Part shown: positions 17,698-26,375 of the stretch, one piece after another | Layout: each line of letters begins with the position of its first letter | Position numbering within the stretch: the first letter of the stretch is position 1 | NCBI GenBank assembly: GCA_034440155.1 | Contig: JAWXBN010000109.1 | Coordinates: forward strand, 1 to 39,028 | Length of the DNA: 39,028 nt | Direction: 5' to 3' | Origin: Verrucomicrobiota bacterium | GTDB taxonomy: Bacteria; Verrucomicrobiota; Verrucomicrobiia; JAWXBN01 | Made by a program: the position numbers and the translations under genes | The notes under the pieces: model-generated | Seen by the model: the letters and a program-made list of their open reading frames with translations, nothing else | The model's database searches: none | Told to the model about the DNA's origin: nothing

Positions 17698-19260
17698 ATG
17701 TCTAAGCGTAAAGTCGTAGGAATAGATTTAGGGACCACGTTCTCCGCGATTGCCCATATTGATGAATATGGCAAGCCGCAGATTATTCCTAATGCTGAAA
17801 GTGAGCGGACGACCCCATCGGTTATTCTTTTCGAGGATAGTAATGTGATTGTAGGCAGTACAGCCAAAGCTTTAGCTGTCGCTGAACCGGAAAAGATTGT
17901 AGAATTTGTCAAACGCGAGATGGGCAAACCGCGTGAGGAATTTAACCGCGAGGTAGGAGCGATCAAATATTCTGCTGATGAACTTTCTGCCGTAATCCTT
18001 AAAAAGATGAAGAATGATGCGGAAAAATATCTCGCTGTGACAGTGACCGATGCAGTCATTACGGTTCCTGCCTATTTTAATGATGCCGAGCGTAATGCGA
18101 CGATGAATGCAGGGAAAATTGCCGGATTGAATGTATTGCAGGTGATTAATGAACCAACAGCAGCGGCTTTGGCCTACGGGATTAATAAGCTGGGTAAAGA
18201 CCAAACCGTCTTTGTTTTTGACCTTGGTGGGGGGACCTTTGACGTGACGATCATGAAAATCGATGGCGAACAAATCCGGATGGTCGCGACCAATGGAGAC
18301 CACCGACTGGGCGGAAAAGACTGGGATGACAAAATTATTAATTATGTCGCCGAGGAATTTGATAAAACGCACGGGGAAAATCCGCTTCTTGATTTGCAAG
18401 CTTACCAAGATTTACAGTCCCGCTCCATCGCTGCAAAAATCCAGCTCACTAACCGTTCGAAGACCACAGTCGTCCATAGTCATAATGGCAAATCGGTAAA
18501 GGTAGACCTGAGTCTGGATCAATTTAATCAGATGTGCCAGGACTTGGTAGAGAAATGCCACATCCTTTGTGATATCGTCCTGATGGAAGCAAAAATGACA
18601 TGGAAGGATATCGATACCGTTCTGCTCGTTGGCGGGATGACCCGTTGCCCAATGGTCCGGAATATGGTGAGGGAGTCCAGTGGGAAAGAACCATCCGAGG
18701 AAGTCAATCCTGACGAGGCGGTGGCCCTTGGTGCGGCCGTACAAAGTATGCTTTGCCACATCAAAGAGTCAGTGGACACGGGGTCTAATGAGGTCGCTCC
18801 TGAAACTATTAAACATTTTACGGGGTCATCGGGTGGTTTGATCCAGGTCACTAATATTACCTCCCATACTTTAGGAATCGTTTTGTGGAATGATGTAAAC
18901 CATGAGGAATATGTATTCCCCATGATTGCGAAAATGACGAGTGTGCCTTGTGAGATTAAAAATACTTTCGGGACGGCCAGTGCGAATATGAAACGGGTCG
19001 TCGTCAAAGTCGTGGAAGGGGAGAGCACCGTGCCAGAGGAATGTACCAAGCTTGGAAATTGTGAGATTGAGCTGCCTGAGTATCTCCCGAAAGCCACTCC
19101 TGTCGAGGTGACTTATCGTTATAATAACAATCAAATTCTTGAAGTGACTGTCAAAGCACAGGATAAAATAGCCCATGCCGAGATCCACCGCTCCGGGGGC
19201 CTGAATGAAAAAGAAGTCGGTAAGGCACGCGAACATCTCACGTTGCTGAATGTCGCTTAG
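17698..19260 (+). CDS. Short non-canonical Hsp70 (DnaK-like, lid lost)
   Basis: 520 residues, about 110-120 shorter than DnaK. The ATPase domain is intact: GIDLGTTFSA (8-17), NEPTAAALAYG (151-161), DLGGGTFDVT (175-184), LLVGGMTRCPMVR (309-321) and NPDEAVALGAA (337-347). The usual hydrophobic linker DVLLLDV is missing; instead a ~25-residue segment (about 355-380) leads to GLIQVTNITSHTLGI. The beta substrate-binding domain runs to about residue 505, and the helical lid is absent. A protein of this form can bind substrates or a fixed partner but should cycle differently from DnaK. It is flanked by a GrpE-like gene upstream and a J-like/FGE fusion 24 bp downstream, which together suggest a private chaperone set. 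Confidence 0.93.
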   Translation: MSKRKVVGIDLGTTFSAIAHIDEYGKPQIIPNAESERTTPSVILFEDSNVIVGSTAKALAVAEPEKIVEFVKREMGKPREEFNREVGAIKYSADELSAVILKKMKNDAEKYLAVTVTDAVITVPAYFNDAERNATMNAGKIAGLNVLQVINEPTAAALAYGINKLGKDQTVFVFDLGGGTFDVTIMKIDGEQIRMVATNGDHRLGGKDWDDKIINYVAEEFDKTHGENPLLDLQAYQDLQSRSIAAKIQLTNRSKTTVVHSHNGKSVKVDLSLDQFNQMCQDLVEKCHILCDIVLMEAKMTWKDIDTVLLVGGMTRCPMVRNMVRESSGKEPSEEVNPDEAVALGAAVQSMLCHIKESVDTGSNEVAPETIKHFTGSSGGLIQVTNITSHTLGIVLWNDVNHEEYVFPMIAKMTSVPCEIKNTFGTASANMKRVVVKVVEGESTVPEECTKLGNCEIELPEYLPKATPVEVTYRYNNNQILEVTVKAQDKIAHAEIHRSGGLNEKEVGKAREHLTLLNVA

Positions 19261-19284
19261 AAGGAGAGGGGTGAATAGTTTTCT

Positions 19285-20961
19285 ATGGCGCTTCCTTATC
19301 CTCTAGCAGATGACCCCCGGAAATGGGATGGTTGGAAACTTTATAATTCAAATAACCTCTACGACCGGTTAGGTTTATCATATGAAGAGGCTCCCAGTGC
19401 CCAGTTAATTGAGGAGTGTTGCCGACAGTTACTGATGTGGTGGCAAAAAAAGCTTCCGCTCAAAAGCCAGCCGAATAATCCATTAGCCCAGCTCTTGGGA
19501 CGCGCCATTGATGAGGCTCCCCGCTTGATCACCCAAGCCAAGGTCATTTTACTCGATCCCGACCAACGCGCCGTCCATGACCGGCAGATCCAGCAAAGTG
19601 CAAATGACAGCTCATTGGAGGAGTTTCAGAAATTTATCATTTTTGCCTTGTCGGATAAAAAACTCACACCGGCCGGGGAAAACGGATTGTATGGAATGGG
19701 GCAGAACTTAGGTTTGGCCGATGAACTGATAGGGCAGACGATAGAGGCAAATTTATTGGAGTTAGGGGCGGTTAGATTCGACCCGGAGGCTGCTGCTGTC
19801 GAAGCGATTGCTGAGGCCAATGCACGCACGGAAGCTTTGAAAGTCCAGCAGGCCACTTTGGTGGCGGGAACCGCATCGGCTCCTGCGGGGGCAAAGGCCA
19901 AAGATAATGGAGGGCAACCGGCTGCTCCCGCTGGACAACCGGATCCCGATGGATTTAAGGATTTGGTTGAACAGTGGAAAGAACGTTCCGAATGGGGTGA
20001 ACTAGAGGACGAAGATAAAGATAAACTCATGAAATGGGCTGGAAACTTTAACCTGACTGCACCATGGGCCCAGGCGATCGTCGATGATGAAGAATATGAT
20101 CCCGACGGTGAATCAAAAGCCAAAACGGCAGAAGAGGAACGCATAAAGAAGAAGGCGGCTTTAGCCAGTGCTGCCAGTCCGGTACAAAGTTATTCCCCCG
20201 AGCAGGAGAAGGCTCTTTATCCGCCGTATGTCAATGAGTTAGGCATGCAAATGATTTATATCCCCAGCTGCACCTTTAAAATGGGATGTAAATCCCCAGA
20301 GGCGGCCCATAATGAAGAGCCTGAATTCCAAGTCACATTAACGGGATATTACATTTCAAAATCGCCAGTGACATTTGCCCAGTTTGAACAGTTTTTGCCG
20401 ACCCACAAATCCAAGCGCCCGGCTTGGGCTGATGACTCGCATCCGGCGGTCATGATGTCGTGGGAACAGGCCGGGAAATTTTGTGATTGGCTCAGTGTCA
20501 GGGAAAACAAAAAATATAAGTTGCTGACAGAAGCAGAATGGGAATATGCGGCCAAAGGCCCTCAAAATCGCCGTTATCCCTGGGGGGATAGTGATATAGC
20601 GGCGGCATTGGGAAATTTTGCCGATGCCTCTACAAATTTCCACTGGTCGGATCCAGTGATCAATGATGGGTTTGCTCAGAGCTCACCAATAGGCAGTTTT
20701 CCCTTGGGGAGTTCTCCATTTGGATGTGATGACATGGCCGGTAATGTCTGGGAATGGTGTAAAGATGTTTTAGCAGATTACAAAATATCTCCTCAGACTA
20801 ATCCCTCTCCTTCGACGGGATCCCAGAAAATCATCCGTGGCGGTTCATGGAGGTCAAAAGCCACTAGCTTGAGGACAACAGCAAGGGCAGGGCAAATGCC
20901 CACTTATTTCGCAAATGATATAGGATTTCGAATTGCCTGCACAAGACCTGTGATTAAGTAA
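19285..20961 (+). CDS. J-like domain fused to FGE/sulfatase-modifying-factor-like domain
   Basis: 558 residues. Residues about 20-100 resemble a J domain (NLYDRLGLSYEEAPSAQLIE, a Trp-rich helix, then AKVILLDPDQRAVHDRQI), but the HPD tripeptide between helices II and III is replaced by Pro-Leu-Lys-Ser-Gln-Pro. An Ala/Gly/Pro linker (about 190-222) and a charged segment follow. Residues about 317-555 form an FGE-sulfatase (SUMF1-like) domain: GMQMIYIPSCTFKMG, LLTEAEWEYAAKG, YPWGD, GNVWEWC, IIRGGSW, DIGFRIAC. The cysteine pair that FGE uses after RGGSF is absent here (RGGSWRSKATSLRTTARAG), so formylglycine production is unlikely; ligand binding or scaffolding by the C-lectin-type fold is more plausible. 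It directly follows the DnaK-like gene, with AAGGAGAGG before the ATG. Confidence 0.85.
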   Translation: MALPYPLADDPRKWDGWKLYNSNNLYDRLGLSYEEAPSAQLIEECCRQLLMWWQKKLPLKSQPNNPLAQLLGRAIDEAPRLITQAKVILLDPDQRAVHDRQIQQSANDSSLEEFQKFIIFALSDKKLTPAGENGLYGMGQNLGLADELIGQTIEANLLELGAVRFDPEAAAVEAIAEANARTEALKVQQATLVAGTASAPAGAKAKDNGGQPAAPAGQPDPDGFKDLVEQWKERSEWGELEDEDKDKLMKWAGNFNLTAPWAQAIVDDEEYDPDGESKAKTAEEERIKKKAALASAASPVQSYSPEQEKALYPPYVNELGMQMIYIPSCTFKMGCKSPEAAHNEEPEFQVTLTGYYISKSPVTFAQFEQFLPTHKSKRPAWADDSHPAVMMSWEQAGKFCDWLSVRENKKYKLLTEAEWEYAAKGPQNRRYPWGDSDIAAALGNFADASTNFHWSDPVINDGFAQSSPIGSFPLGSSPFGCDDMAGNVWEWCKDVLADYKISPQTNPSPSTGSQKIIRGGSWRSKATSLRTTARAGQMPTYFANDIGFRIACTRPVIK

Positions 20962-21082
20962 CTGTAACTCACTGTAATTGCGTGTATTATATGCTTTAAT
21001 AAAGATTTTCGCATTAAATGTTTTGATTTGACACATTTTGAATTAGAGGTTAATTCTGTCTTGAATTTTTTATTAGGAAACT

Positions 21083-22762
21083 ATGATCATGAGAAGAATC
21101 ATTTTAACATTATTTACCGCTTCAATCATGGTTATGATTGGGCAGGCAAATTTATTTGCACAGTCGTCACCGACGAATACTACAAAAACGGTGGATGTAA
21201 ATTCGTTAAAGAGTTCAAATTGGCTTACTGAGAAGTACGCGAATGACAAATTACCCGGACCCAGTATCGGGGCCCGCGGAGGATATTACGCTTCCGAAAA
21301 ACATACTTTCATCGTCGAAGAATGGGCGAATGTGCCACTTTTCCGTGAAGGGAATTTTATGGTGTCTTATAGTTACGACACATTTACACCGTTTCAAAAA
21401 GAAAACGGGGTGCATCAAGTGGCTCGTAATGATATGACCCAAGAGCTGAATCTGGAATACGATTTGAATGAACAGATCGCTTTGATGGGTGGTTTTGGCT
21501 GGGAACAATCCGATTTTATTGATGCCACAGGTGATTATACGGCCTATCGTGTTGGTGTCGGTGCTGGAACCCCCTACGTCAAGCGTTACACTGATAAACT
21601 GACATGGTCATTTATTGCCGGCCCGGCATTTGGAGTGGATAATGCCCAGGCAAATTGGTTCATGGACATATATGGATCCTATCAGATTTTTGATTTTAAT
21701 TATTTAGCCTCTACAAAAAATTTGGCCAAACGCCCGTCATTGAATATCGAGGCACGCATGGAGAGTTACAATATGGACCTGACACGTTTTGGTCCGTATG
21801 TTAATGTCGGTCCGACGCTGAGTTTTATTTCGGCTAACGGGAATAAACTCGACTTTTTTGCACACTATGTGGGTAACGGTGGCAACCAGTTTAAAATGAC
21901 AAATGATCAGGGTGCTTATTTGGGTTTTGCTGTTGATGCAATGAGGGAATATCCTTTTGGCACATTGCCTACGGACTGGCAAAATGGGGATGTGCTACCG
22001 AAGGTCTGGGGTTATTATGAAATGGGCTGGGGCCGGAGCGGGGATTATGTGACGAATTTCAAAATCAATGCACAGCTTTACCAGTTCCGCGTCGGGATCC
22101 CCTGGACTGCGTATGTCTGGTTCCAGCCCCGCCGTTATTGGGCTGGCGGTAAAAATGATGTCAGTAGTGCCCTTTATAATGTTGGTTTCGGATTAATGAC
22201 CCCGATCACGCTGGATAATGGTTGGGATGTGATTGGCAACCGTATGCCAATGCAGTTGGGTTTTGAATTCTTCCACCGCAGTGACCACAGCATCAATCCA
22301 TCGGCAACACAGGTGGCCAATAACAACAAAGGCCCTAACAATTCCAGCCGTTATGCTTGGCAGGGAAGTATGAATCAATTTCCCCGTGTCTTTTTTTCCA
22401 CGGCCGGATGGGACTCCCCCTATGTTTATACTGAGATGTATAAGGAAAAACTTGCTTGGGTAAACACCTTGGACTGGCGTACGTCCATCGGTTATACGGT
22501 TGAATCGGCGAATGTAAGAGCCAAGAGCCCTATTAGTGCCGAGATCGGGATTCAATGGAATATAGTGACTGTTTACGGGTATGTGCCTTATGTCCGTGGT
22601 GGAGCCGGATACGGTGCTGTGTCTCCCGGTTATATGGGAGAGGTAGGGTTCCAACGCCCCGCCTACAAGATGTATATCCGCTACGAAAATGAAAATCTTT
22701 CCTCTGTCATTAGCGGTGGACGTGACAATGTATGGTATGGTGGCTTTAGCTTGAATCTCTAG
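21083..22762 (+). CDS. Predicted outer-membrane / secreted protein, function unknown
   Basis: 559 residues, with AGGA 7 bases before the ATG at 21083 (a second ATG follows two codons later). The signal peptide is clear: positively charged start (MRRII), hydrophobic core, NLFAQ-S cleavage. The mature part is rich in Tyr, Trp, Phe and Gly with alternating-residue strands (FMVSYSYDTFTPFQ; KMYIRYENENL; NVWYGGFSLNL), as in outer-membrane barrels. No known family was recognised by eye. It lies 121 bp after the FGE fusion gene; a weak TTGACA (21028-21033) suggests its own transcription. A long inverted repeat begins at its stop codon. Confidence 0.75.
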   Translation: MIMRRIILTLFTASIMVMIGQANLFAQSSPTNTTKTVDVNSLKSSNWLTEKYANDKLPGPSIGARGGYYASEKHTFIVEEWANVPLFREGNFMVSYSYDTFTPFQKENGVHQVARNDMTQELNLEYDLNEQIALMGGFGWEQSDFIDATGDYTAYRVGVGAGTPYVKRYTDKLTWSFIAGPAFGVDNAQANWFMDIYGSYQIFDFNYLASTKNLAKRPSLNIEARMESYNMDLTRFGPYVNVGPTLSFISANGNKLDFFAHYVGNGGNQFKMTNDQGAYLGFAVDAMREYPFGTLPTDWQNGDVLPKVWGYYEMGWGRSGDYVTNFKINAQLYQFRVGIPWTAYVWFQPRRYWAGGKNDVSSALYNVGFGLMTPITLDNGWDVIGNRMPMQLGFEFFHRSDHSINPSATQVANNNKGPNNSSRYAWQGSMNQFPRVFFSTAGWDSPYVYTEMYKEKLAWVNTLDWRTSIGYTVESANVRAKSPISAEIGIQWNIVTVYGYVPYVRGGAGYGAVSPGYMGEVGFQRPAYKMYIRYENENLSSVISGGRDNVWYGGFSLNL

Positions 22763-22866
22763 GCTCGTCCCGTCCGATCATGGGGTAAATGGGTAAATAC
22801 CGAGCTCTATCTGAATGACTATCCTCCCGCCGTGGGCTATTACAATGACGAGCCTATCCTTTTTTT
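22760..22866 (+). terminator. Long-range inverted repeat with T-run after the outer-membrane gene
   Basis: TAGGCTCGTC (22760-22769, starting at the stop codon) pairs perfectly with GACGAGCCTA (22847-22856), and seven T's follow at 22860-22866. The 77-nt loop is large for a classical terminator but contains its own weak repeats (the stretches around AATGACTATCCT and AATGACGAGCCTATCCT are similar). It may be a bulky terminator or a small structured RNA at the 3' end of the mRNA. Confidence 0.45.
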
Positions 22867-22881
22867 CTTTATAAGAGGGTA

Positions 22882-23411
22882 TTATTTGTAAAAGGCCAAG
22901 ACAATCGCCCCGGCTACAGCGATAAGTGAGCCTGCCACGGTTGCTTGCCGAAATCTTTTTCCCCTTCGATCCAGGCGGCAAAGGGAATAGCCACTGCGGG
23001 TGTCAGTGCGACAATGGGCAGGACAATCCCCCGAGAGAGTGCTCTGCAAGGCCCATTGATAACAACTCACTCCTAATGCGGGACCAAAGAATGCATTGAG
23101 GATGAGAAGCCATTTTGCCTTTCGCCATTTATCGTGACTGGCACGGTTACGGAGTGTGGGCGATTGGATAGCATTCAATAAATGATCGCGGTTAACCCAA
23201 AGGAGAAACAGGCCGGTTAGGAGGATGCCCCAGTATAGCCTTGCCCGAAACCAAATGCCCAGAAAGCAAGCATGATCCAAGCGATACAAAGACGCCAGAA
23301 ATTTGCTTCACTCCCCGAATGAAAGATCAGGGACATCCTCCGCCCGAAAATGGCAGAAAGTGTAAAAAAGACAGTGGTGAGGAATGATGCAAACATGGAT
23401 TCCACGGGCAT
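22882..23411 (-). pseudogene. Decayed EamA/DMT-family transporter
   Basis: Drug/metabolite transporter remains spread over frames. The start (MFASFLTTVFFTLSAIFGRR) is in one frame. At about 23240 the reading must shift to continue as WGILLTGLFLLW ... NAFFGPALGVSCYQWALQST. Near 23030 (a run of five G) a second shift is needed to read IVLPIVALTPAVAIPFAAWI, and near 22945 (a run of five A) a third returns to RQATVAGSLIAVAGAIVLAF before the stop at 22882. Total coding potential is about 175 residues versus roughly 300 for the family, so internal sequence is also lost. Decay is the simplest reading; homopolymer sequencing errors could explain two of the shifts. Confidence 0.72.
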
Positions 23412-23584
23412 TCTTGCTACCCGTTACGGGAAGTCAAGTTTCCGTGGTTCATTCAATCATGAGAATATTTTTTCCGACTAGAATAACCGCTGGGATAAGC
23501 AAATAAATCCAAACGTGTCCTTTTGAAGAATAATCTAATATGAACCCACTTGCTTTTTGATGCTTGCCTGTCTAGGTTTTATTA

Positions 23585-23914
23585 ATGGATTTAGATGATG
23601 TGCATATTGAAAAGGAGGTGGAAGCGATTTTCGTCCGTGCCCATATCGATACCGCCAAAGTAAATATCGATGTAGTGAATCGCAATGTCTATGTGGACGG
23701 TTTTTTCCATGTGTTTGATTATGCCCATCGCCAGCAGAGTGATAAGGAAGGGCATGAACTCCAAGATACCGGCACTTCCCAGAGTAATGCCAAAAAGCTC
23801 CTTCTTTTTATCGAACAACAAATCCGGGGTGTCTCTCAGGTAGGCAGCCTTCAGATGAAATTCCAAAACTGGCGCAAGACTTCTTCCGGTTGGACTGAAG
23901 TGGGTGGAAATTAA
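23585..23914 (+). CDS. Small BON-like domain protein
   Basis: 109 residues. The pattern VNIDVVNRNVYVDGFFHVFD, then KKLLLFIEQQIRGVSQVGSL and MKFQNW, matches the beta-alpha-beta layout of BON domains (a V-x-L-x-G turn followed by an I-x-x-V-x-G-V-x-x-V helix end). BON domains bind membranes or lipids and occur in stress proteins. No signal peptide is visible. No good ribosome site lies upstream of the ATG; an AAGGAGGTG at 23612-23620 sits inside the frame with no ATG in range. An antisense reading (23591-23932) exists but looks less protein-like. Confidence 0.58.
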   Translation: MDLDDVHIEKEVEAIFVRAHIDTAKVNIDVVNRNVYVDGFFHVFDYAHRQQSDKEGHELQDTGTSQSNAKKLLLFIEQQIRGVSQVGSLQMKFQNWRKTSSGWTEVGGN

Positions 23915-23986
23915 AGGGATTTTTTCGATCAAGGATATTAGGCAGGCCGGATACTTAAATGAAGTTTTGATTTTAGTTTTTACTGC

Positions 23987-26206
23987 TTACATCAAATATA
24001 ACGGATCGACATCGACGGTAATCTGGACTGCATCTGGGGGGGTGAATTTTTTAAGGACTTCTTCGACATGGCCGATGAGTTTGAGGATGGCCGAGTCACG
24101 GAGCATAATCTGAAAACGGTAAAAGGTTTTCATCTTCGCCATAGGTGCCGGACTGGATTCCCCAATCAATGTTTTCGGAGGGGCAAGATGCTTGAGTTCC
24201 TTGTGGAGTGCATTGGCTGTAAATTCCGCTTTAGTTTCACTAATACTGCGGATGGTAATCAGGATGACATGGCTGGCGGGTGGGTAAAAGAGTGAGCGAC
24301 GGAATCCGATTTCCTGTTCATAAAATCCGGCAAAATCGTGGTGCCGTGCAAATTGCACCGAAGGATGGAAGGGGGTAAAGGTTTGGACAATGACCTCGCC
24401 CTCGATATCTCCGCGTCCAGCCCGTCCGGCGACTTGCGTGAGAAGCTGGAAGGTGCGTTCACCTGCCCGGAAATCGGGGAGGTGTAGGCCCAAGTCTGCA
24501 TTGAGGATGCCAACGAGGGTGACATTCGGAAAGTCTAATCCCTTGGCAATCATTTGTGTGCCCAGCAGGATATCTATTTTTCCAGTACGGAAGGCACCGA
24601 GGACTTCGCGGTAGGAATCTTTGCGGGTCATGGTGTCCGAGTCCATCCGTCGTATGCGTGCTTTTGGAAATAGTTTGGCTAAGGTATCTTCGACTTTTTC
24701 TGTGCCCATACCCGTATACCGGATGTCTGGTGCATGACATTCGGGGCAATCATGGGGCGGGGCGGTCTTATGCCCGCAGACATGGCAGGCGAGCAAATTG
24801 CTCTTGCGGTGGAAAGTCATGGAGACACTGCAATTTGGGCACATTTCGACATGGCCACATTTCGGGCAGACCATGGAGGTGGCGAATCCACGGCGGTTCA
24901 AGAAAAGGATGGATTGTTCAGCCTTGTCGAGTCGGGCTTGGATCGCATCGCGCAATTTGCCTGAGAAAATATGGATACCCTTTTGTTTCATCGCTTCTTG
25001 GCGCATGTCGATAATGCGGATGACAGGCATTTTCTTATTGTCGATACGCATGGGCATTTCGCAGAGATGATACTTTTTCTTTTCTGCATTATTAAATGAT
25101 TCCATACTCGGGGTGGCCGAACCCAGGACGACGGTGGCTCCGAGCAATTTGCCCCGCATGACCGCGATATCCCGGGCATTGTAACGGGGGGCTTCTTCCT
25201 GTTTGTAAGTCGTCTCATGTTCCTCATCGACAATGAAGAGTCCGGGATTTTTCACGGGGGCAAAAACTGCAGAGCGCGCCCCGATCACGATCTGTGCGCG
25301 GCCTTCATGGATTTTGTGCCATTGGTCGTGGCGTTCCCCCGCCGAGAGATGGCTGTGGAGCACGGCCACTTGGGTGCCACTGTCCATGAAGCGGGATTTA
25401 AAATGATCAACTGTCTGTGGGGTCAGGGCTATTTCAGGAACCATAACGATGGCCCCTTTGCCTTGGCGCAGGCAATAATCAATAGCCTGGAGGTAAACCT
25501 CTGTTTTTCCGCTGCCAGTGACGCCATGCAGTAATATGACAGGGGGTTTCCCGTGGGAGATGGATTGGGAAATGACTTTGAGGGCTTCTTTTTGTTGGTC
25601 ATTCAGGAGGAGGGGCGTAGTAGGGATAAAAGTTTCATTTTCAAACGGGTCGCGATCCTGTGTTTGCGGGGAGATATCGATCCAGCCGGCATCTTCTAGG
25701 GAATTGAGTGTGGAACGCCCGACAGAGAGAGTCTCCATCAGGTCGGCAAGGAAACTGCCTCCATGTGCTTGGAGATGGTGTAAAACGATTAATTGTTTAT
25801 GAGATTTTTTTGGGAACCCCTTTTTAGCCTCTTCAGTCAGTGGTTTTTTTAAGGTGACAAAAAGTCTTTCCTTGTGGGCGGCATCGACCTTACGAACGGC
25901 CTCGGGCATCACACTGCGCAAGGCGGTTTCATAGGGACAACAGTAATATTCACCCATCCAGCGTGCAAGATTGAGCAGATGATGGTCGAGAAAAGGCCTT
26001 TTACCGATGACCTCTGTGATTGGTTTACATTCAGGATAATCAGGGTGAGAGAGCAGGCTTGAAACGTATCCTGTCAGGATTTGCCGTCCAAAGGGAACCC
26101 TCACTTTGCTCCCCACGAGGACAAGACCCTCCAAGGAGTCGGGAATCAGGTAATCAAATTCCCGTCCCAGATTTCTTTCGAGAACGACTTTAGCAAATTG
26201 CGCCAT
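23987..26206 (-). CDS. priA: PriA primosomal helicase
   Basis: 739 residues, full length. PriA restarts stalled forks by loading the replicative helicase. Walker A is GVTGSGKT (228-235), the DEEH box is at 327-330, and SATPSMES (363-370) is motif III. Eight zinc-binding cysteines sit at 447, 450, 456, 459, 474, 477, 487 and 490 (CPKCGHVEMCPNC ... CHVCG ... CPEC). Motif V/VI regions follow (LLGTQMIAKGLDFPNV; QVAGRAGRG). The N-terminal domain (AKVVLERNLGREFDYLIP) binds fork 3' ends. It contains five exact iterated-motif copies, including one at codons 3-5 (MAQFAK). Confidence 0.97.
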   Translation of the reverse strand: MAQFAKVVLERNLGREFDYLIPDSLEGLVLVGSKVRVPFGRQILTGYVSSLLSHPDYPECKPITEVIGKRPFLDHHLLNLARWMGEYYCCPYETALRSVMPEAVRKVDAAHKERLFVTLKKPLTEEAKKGFPKKSHKQLIVLHHLQAHGGSFLADLMETLSVGRSTLNSLEDAGWIDISPQTQDRDPFENETFIPTTPLLLNDQQKEALKVISQSISHGKPPVILLHGVTGSGKTEVYLQAIDYCLRQGKGAIVMVPEIALTPQTVDHFKSRFMDSGTQVAVLHSHLSAGERHDQWHKIHEGRAQIVIGARSAVFAPVKNPGLFIVDEEHETTYKQEEAPRYNARDIAVMRGKLLGATVVLGSATPSMESFNNAEKKKYHLCEMPMRIDNKKMPVIRIIDMRQEAMKQKGIHIFSGKLRDAIQARLDKAEQSILFLNRRGFATSMVCPKCGHVEMCPNCSVSMTFHRKSNLLACHVCGHKTAPPHDCPECHAPDIRYTGMGTEKVEDTLAKLFPKARIRRMDSDTMTRKDSYREVLGAFRTGKIDILLGTQMIAKGLDFPNVTLVGILNADLGLHLPDFRAGERTFQLLTQVAGRAGRGDIEGEVIVQTFTPFHPSVQFARHHDFAGFYEQEIGFRRSLFYPPASHVILITIRSISETKAEFTANALHKELKHLAPPKTLIGESSPAPMAKMKTFYRFQIMLRDSAILKLIGHVEEVLKKFTPPDAVQITVDVDPLYLM
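24348..26203. repeat. Cluster of five iterated GCAAATTGCNC motifs in priA
   Basis: Exact copies at 24348-24358 (+), 24793-24803 (+), 24950-24960 (-), 25142-25152 (-) and 26193-26203 (+). In the PriA reading frame they encode Gln-Phe-Ala, Asn-Leu-Leu, Lys-Leu-Arg, Lys-Leu-Leu and Gln-Phe-Ala, so both orientations and several frames are used. Confidence 0.85.
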
Positions 26207-26289
26207 GAGAAGAGTAAAAGGGTAATGACTTAAATTGATGGGAGAAAGGAGAAAAAGTGAATTGGATAAATAGATAATTTATAAAAATA

Positions 26290-26319
26290 TTGACAATATG
26301 AAGTACCTAAACCTATCAT
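26290..26319 (+). promoter_or_regulatory. Probable sigma-70 promoter for the pseudopilin
   Basis: TTGACA at 26290-26295 and TATCAT at 26314-26319 with an 18-bp spacer, in the A/T-rich 169-bp gap between priA and the pilin gene. Transcription would start about 50 bp before the ATG at 26376; AAGGA lies about 11 bases ahead of that ATG. Confidence 0.55.
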
Positions 26320-26375
26320 ATTACTCATAATGCAAGTCATAAATATAAATAACCCATATATAAGGATACAAAACA

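Noticed and set aside
19285-20961. Diversity-generating retroelement target (FGE/C-lectin fold)
   Set aside because: No reverse transcriptase or template repeat lies within the window, and no variable C-terminal repeat is visible.
23612-23620. Strong ribosome-site-like AAGGAGGTG
   Set aside because: No ATG, GTG or TTG follows in the right frame and distance; it lies inside the BON-like frame and is probably chance.
23591-23932. Minus-strand 113-codon reading opposite the BON-like gene
   Set aside because: The plus frame has a BON-like pattern; the minus frame has no recognisable domain. Kept as the main alternative.
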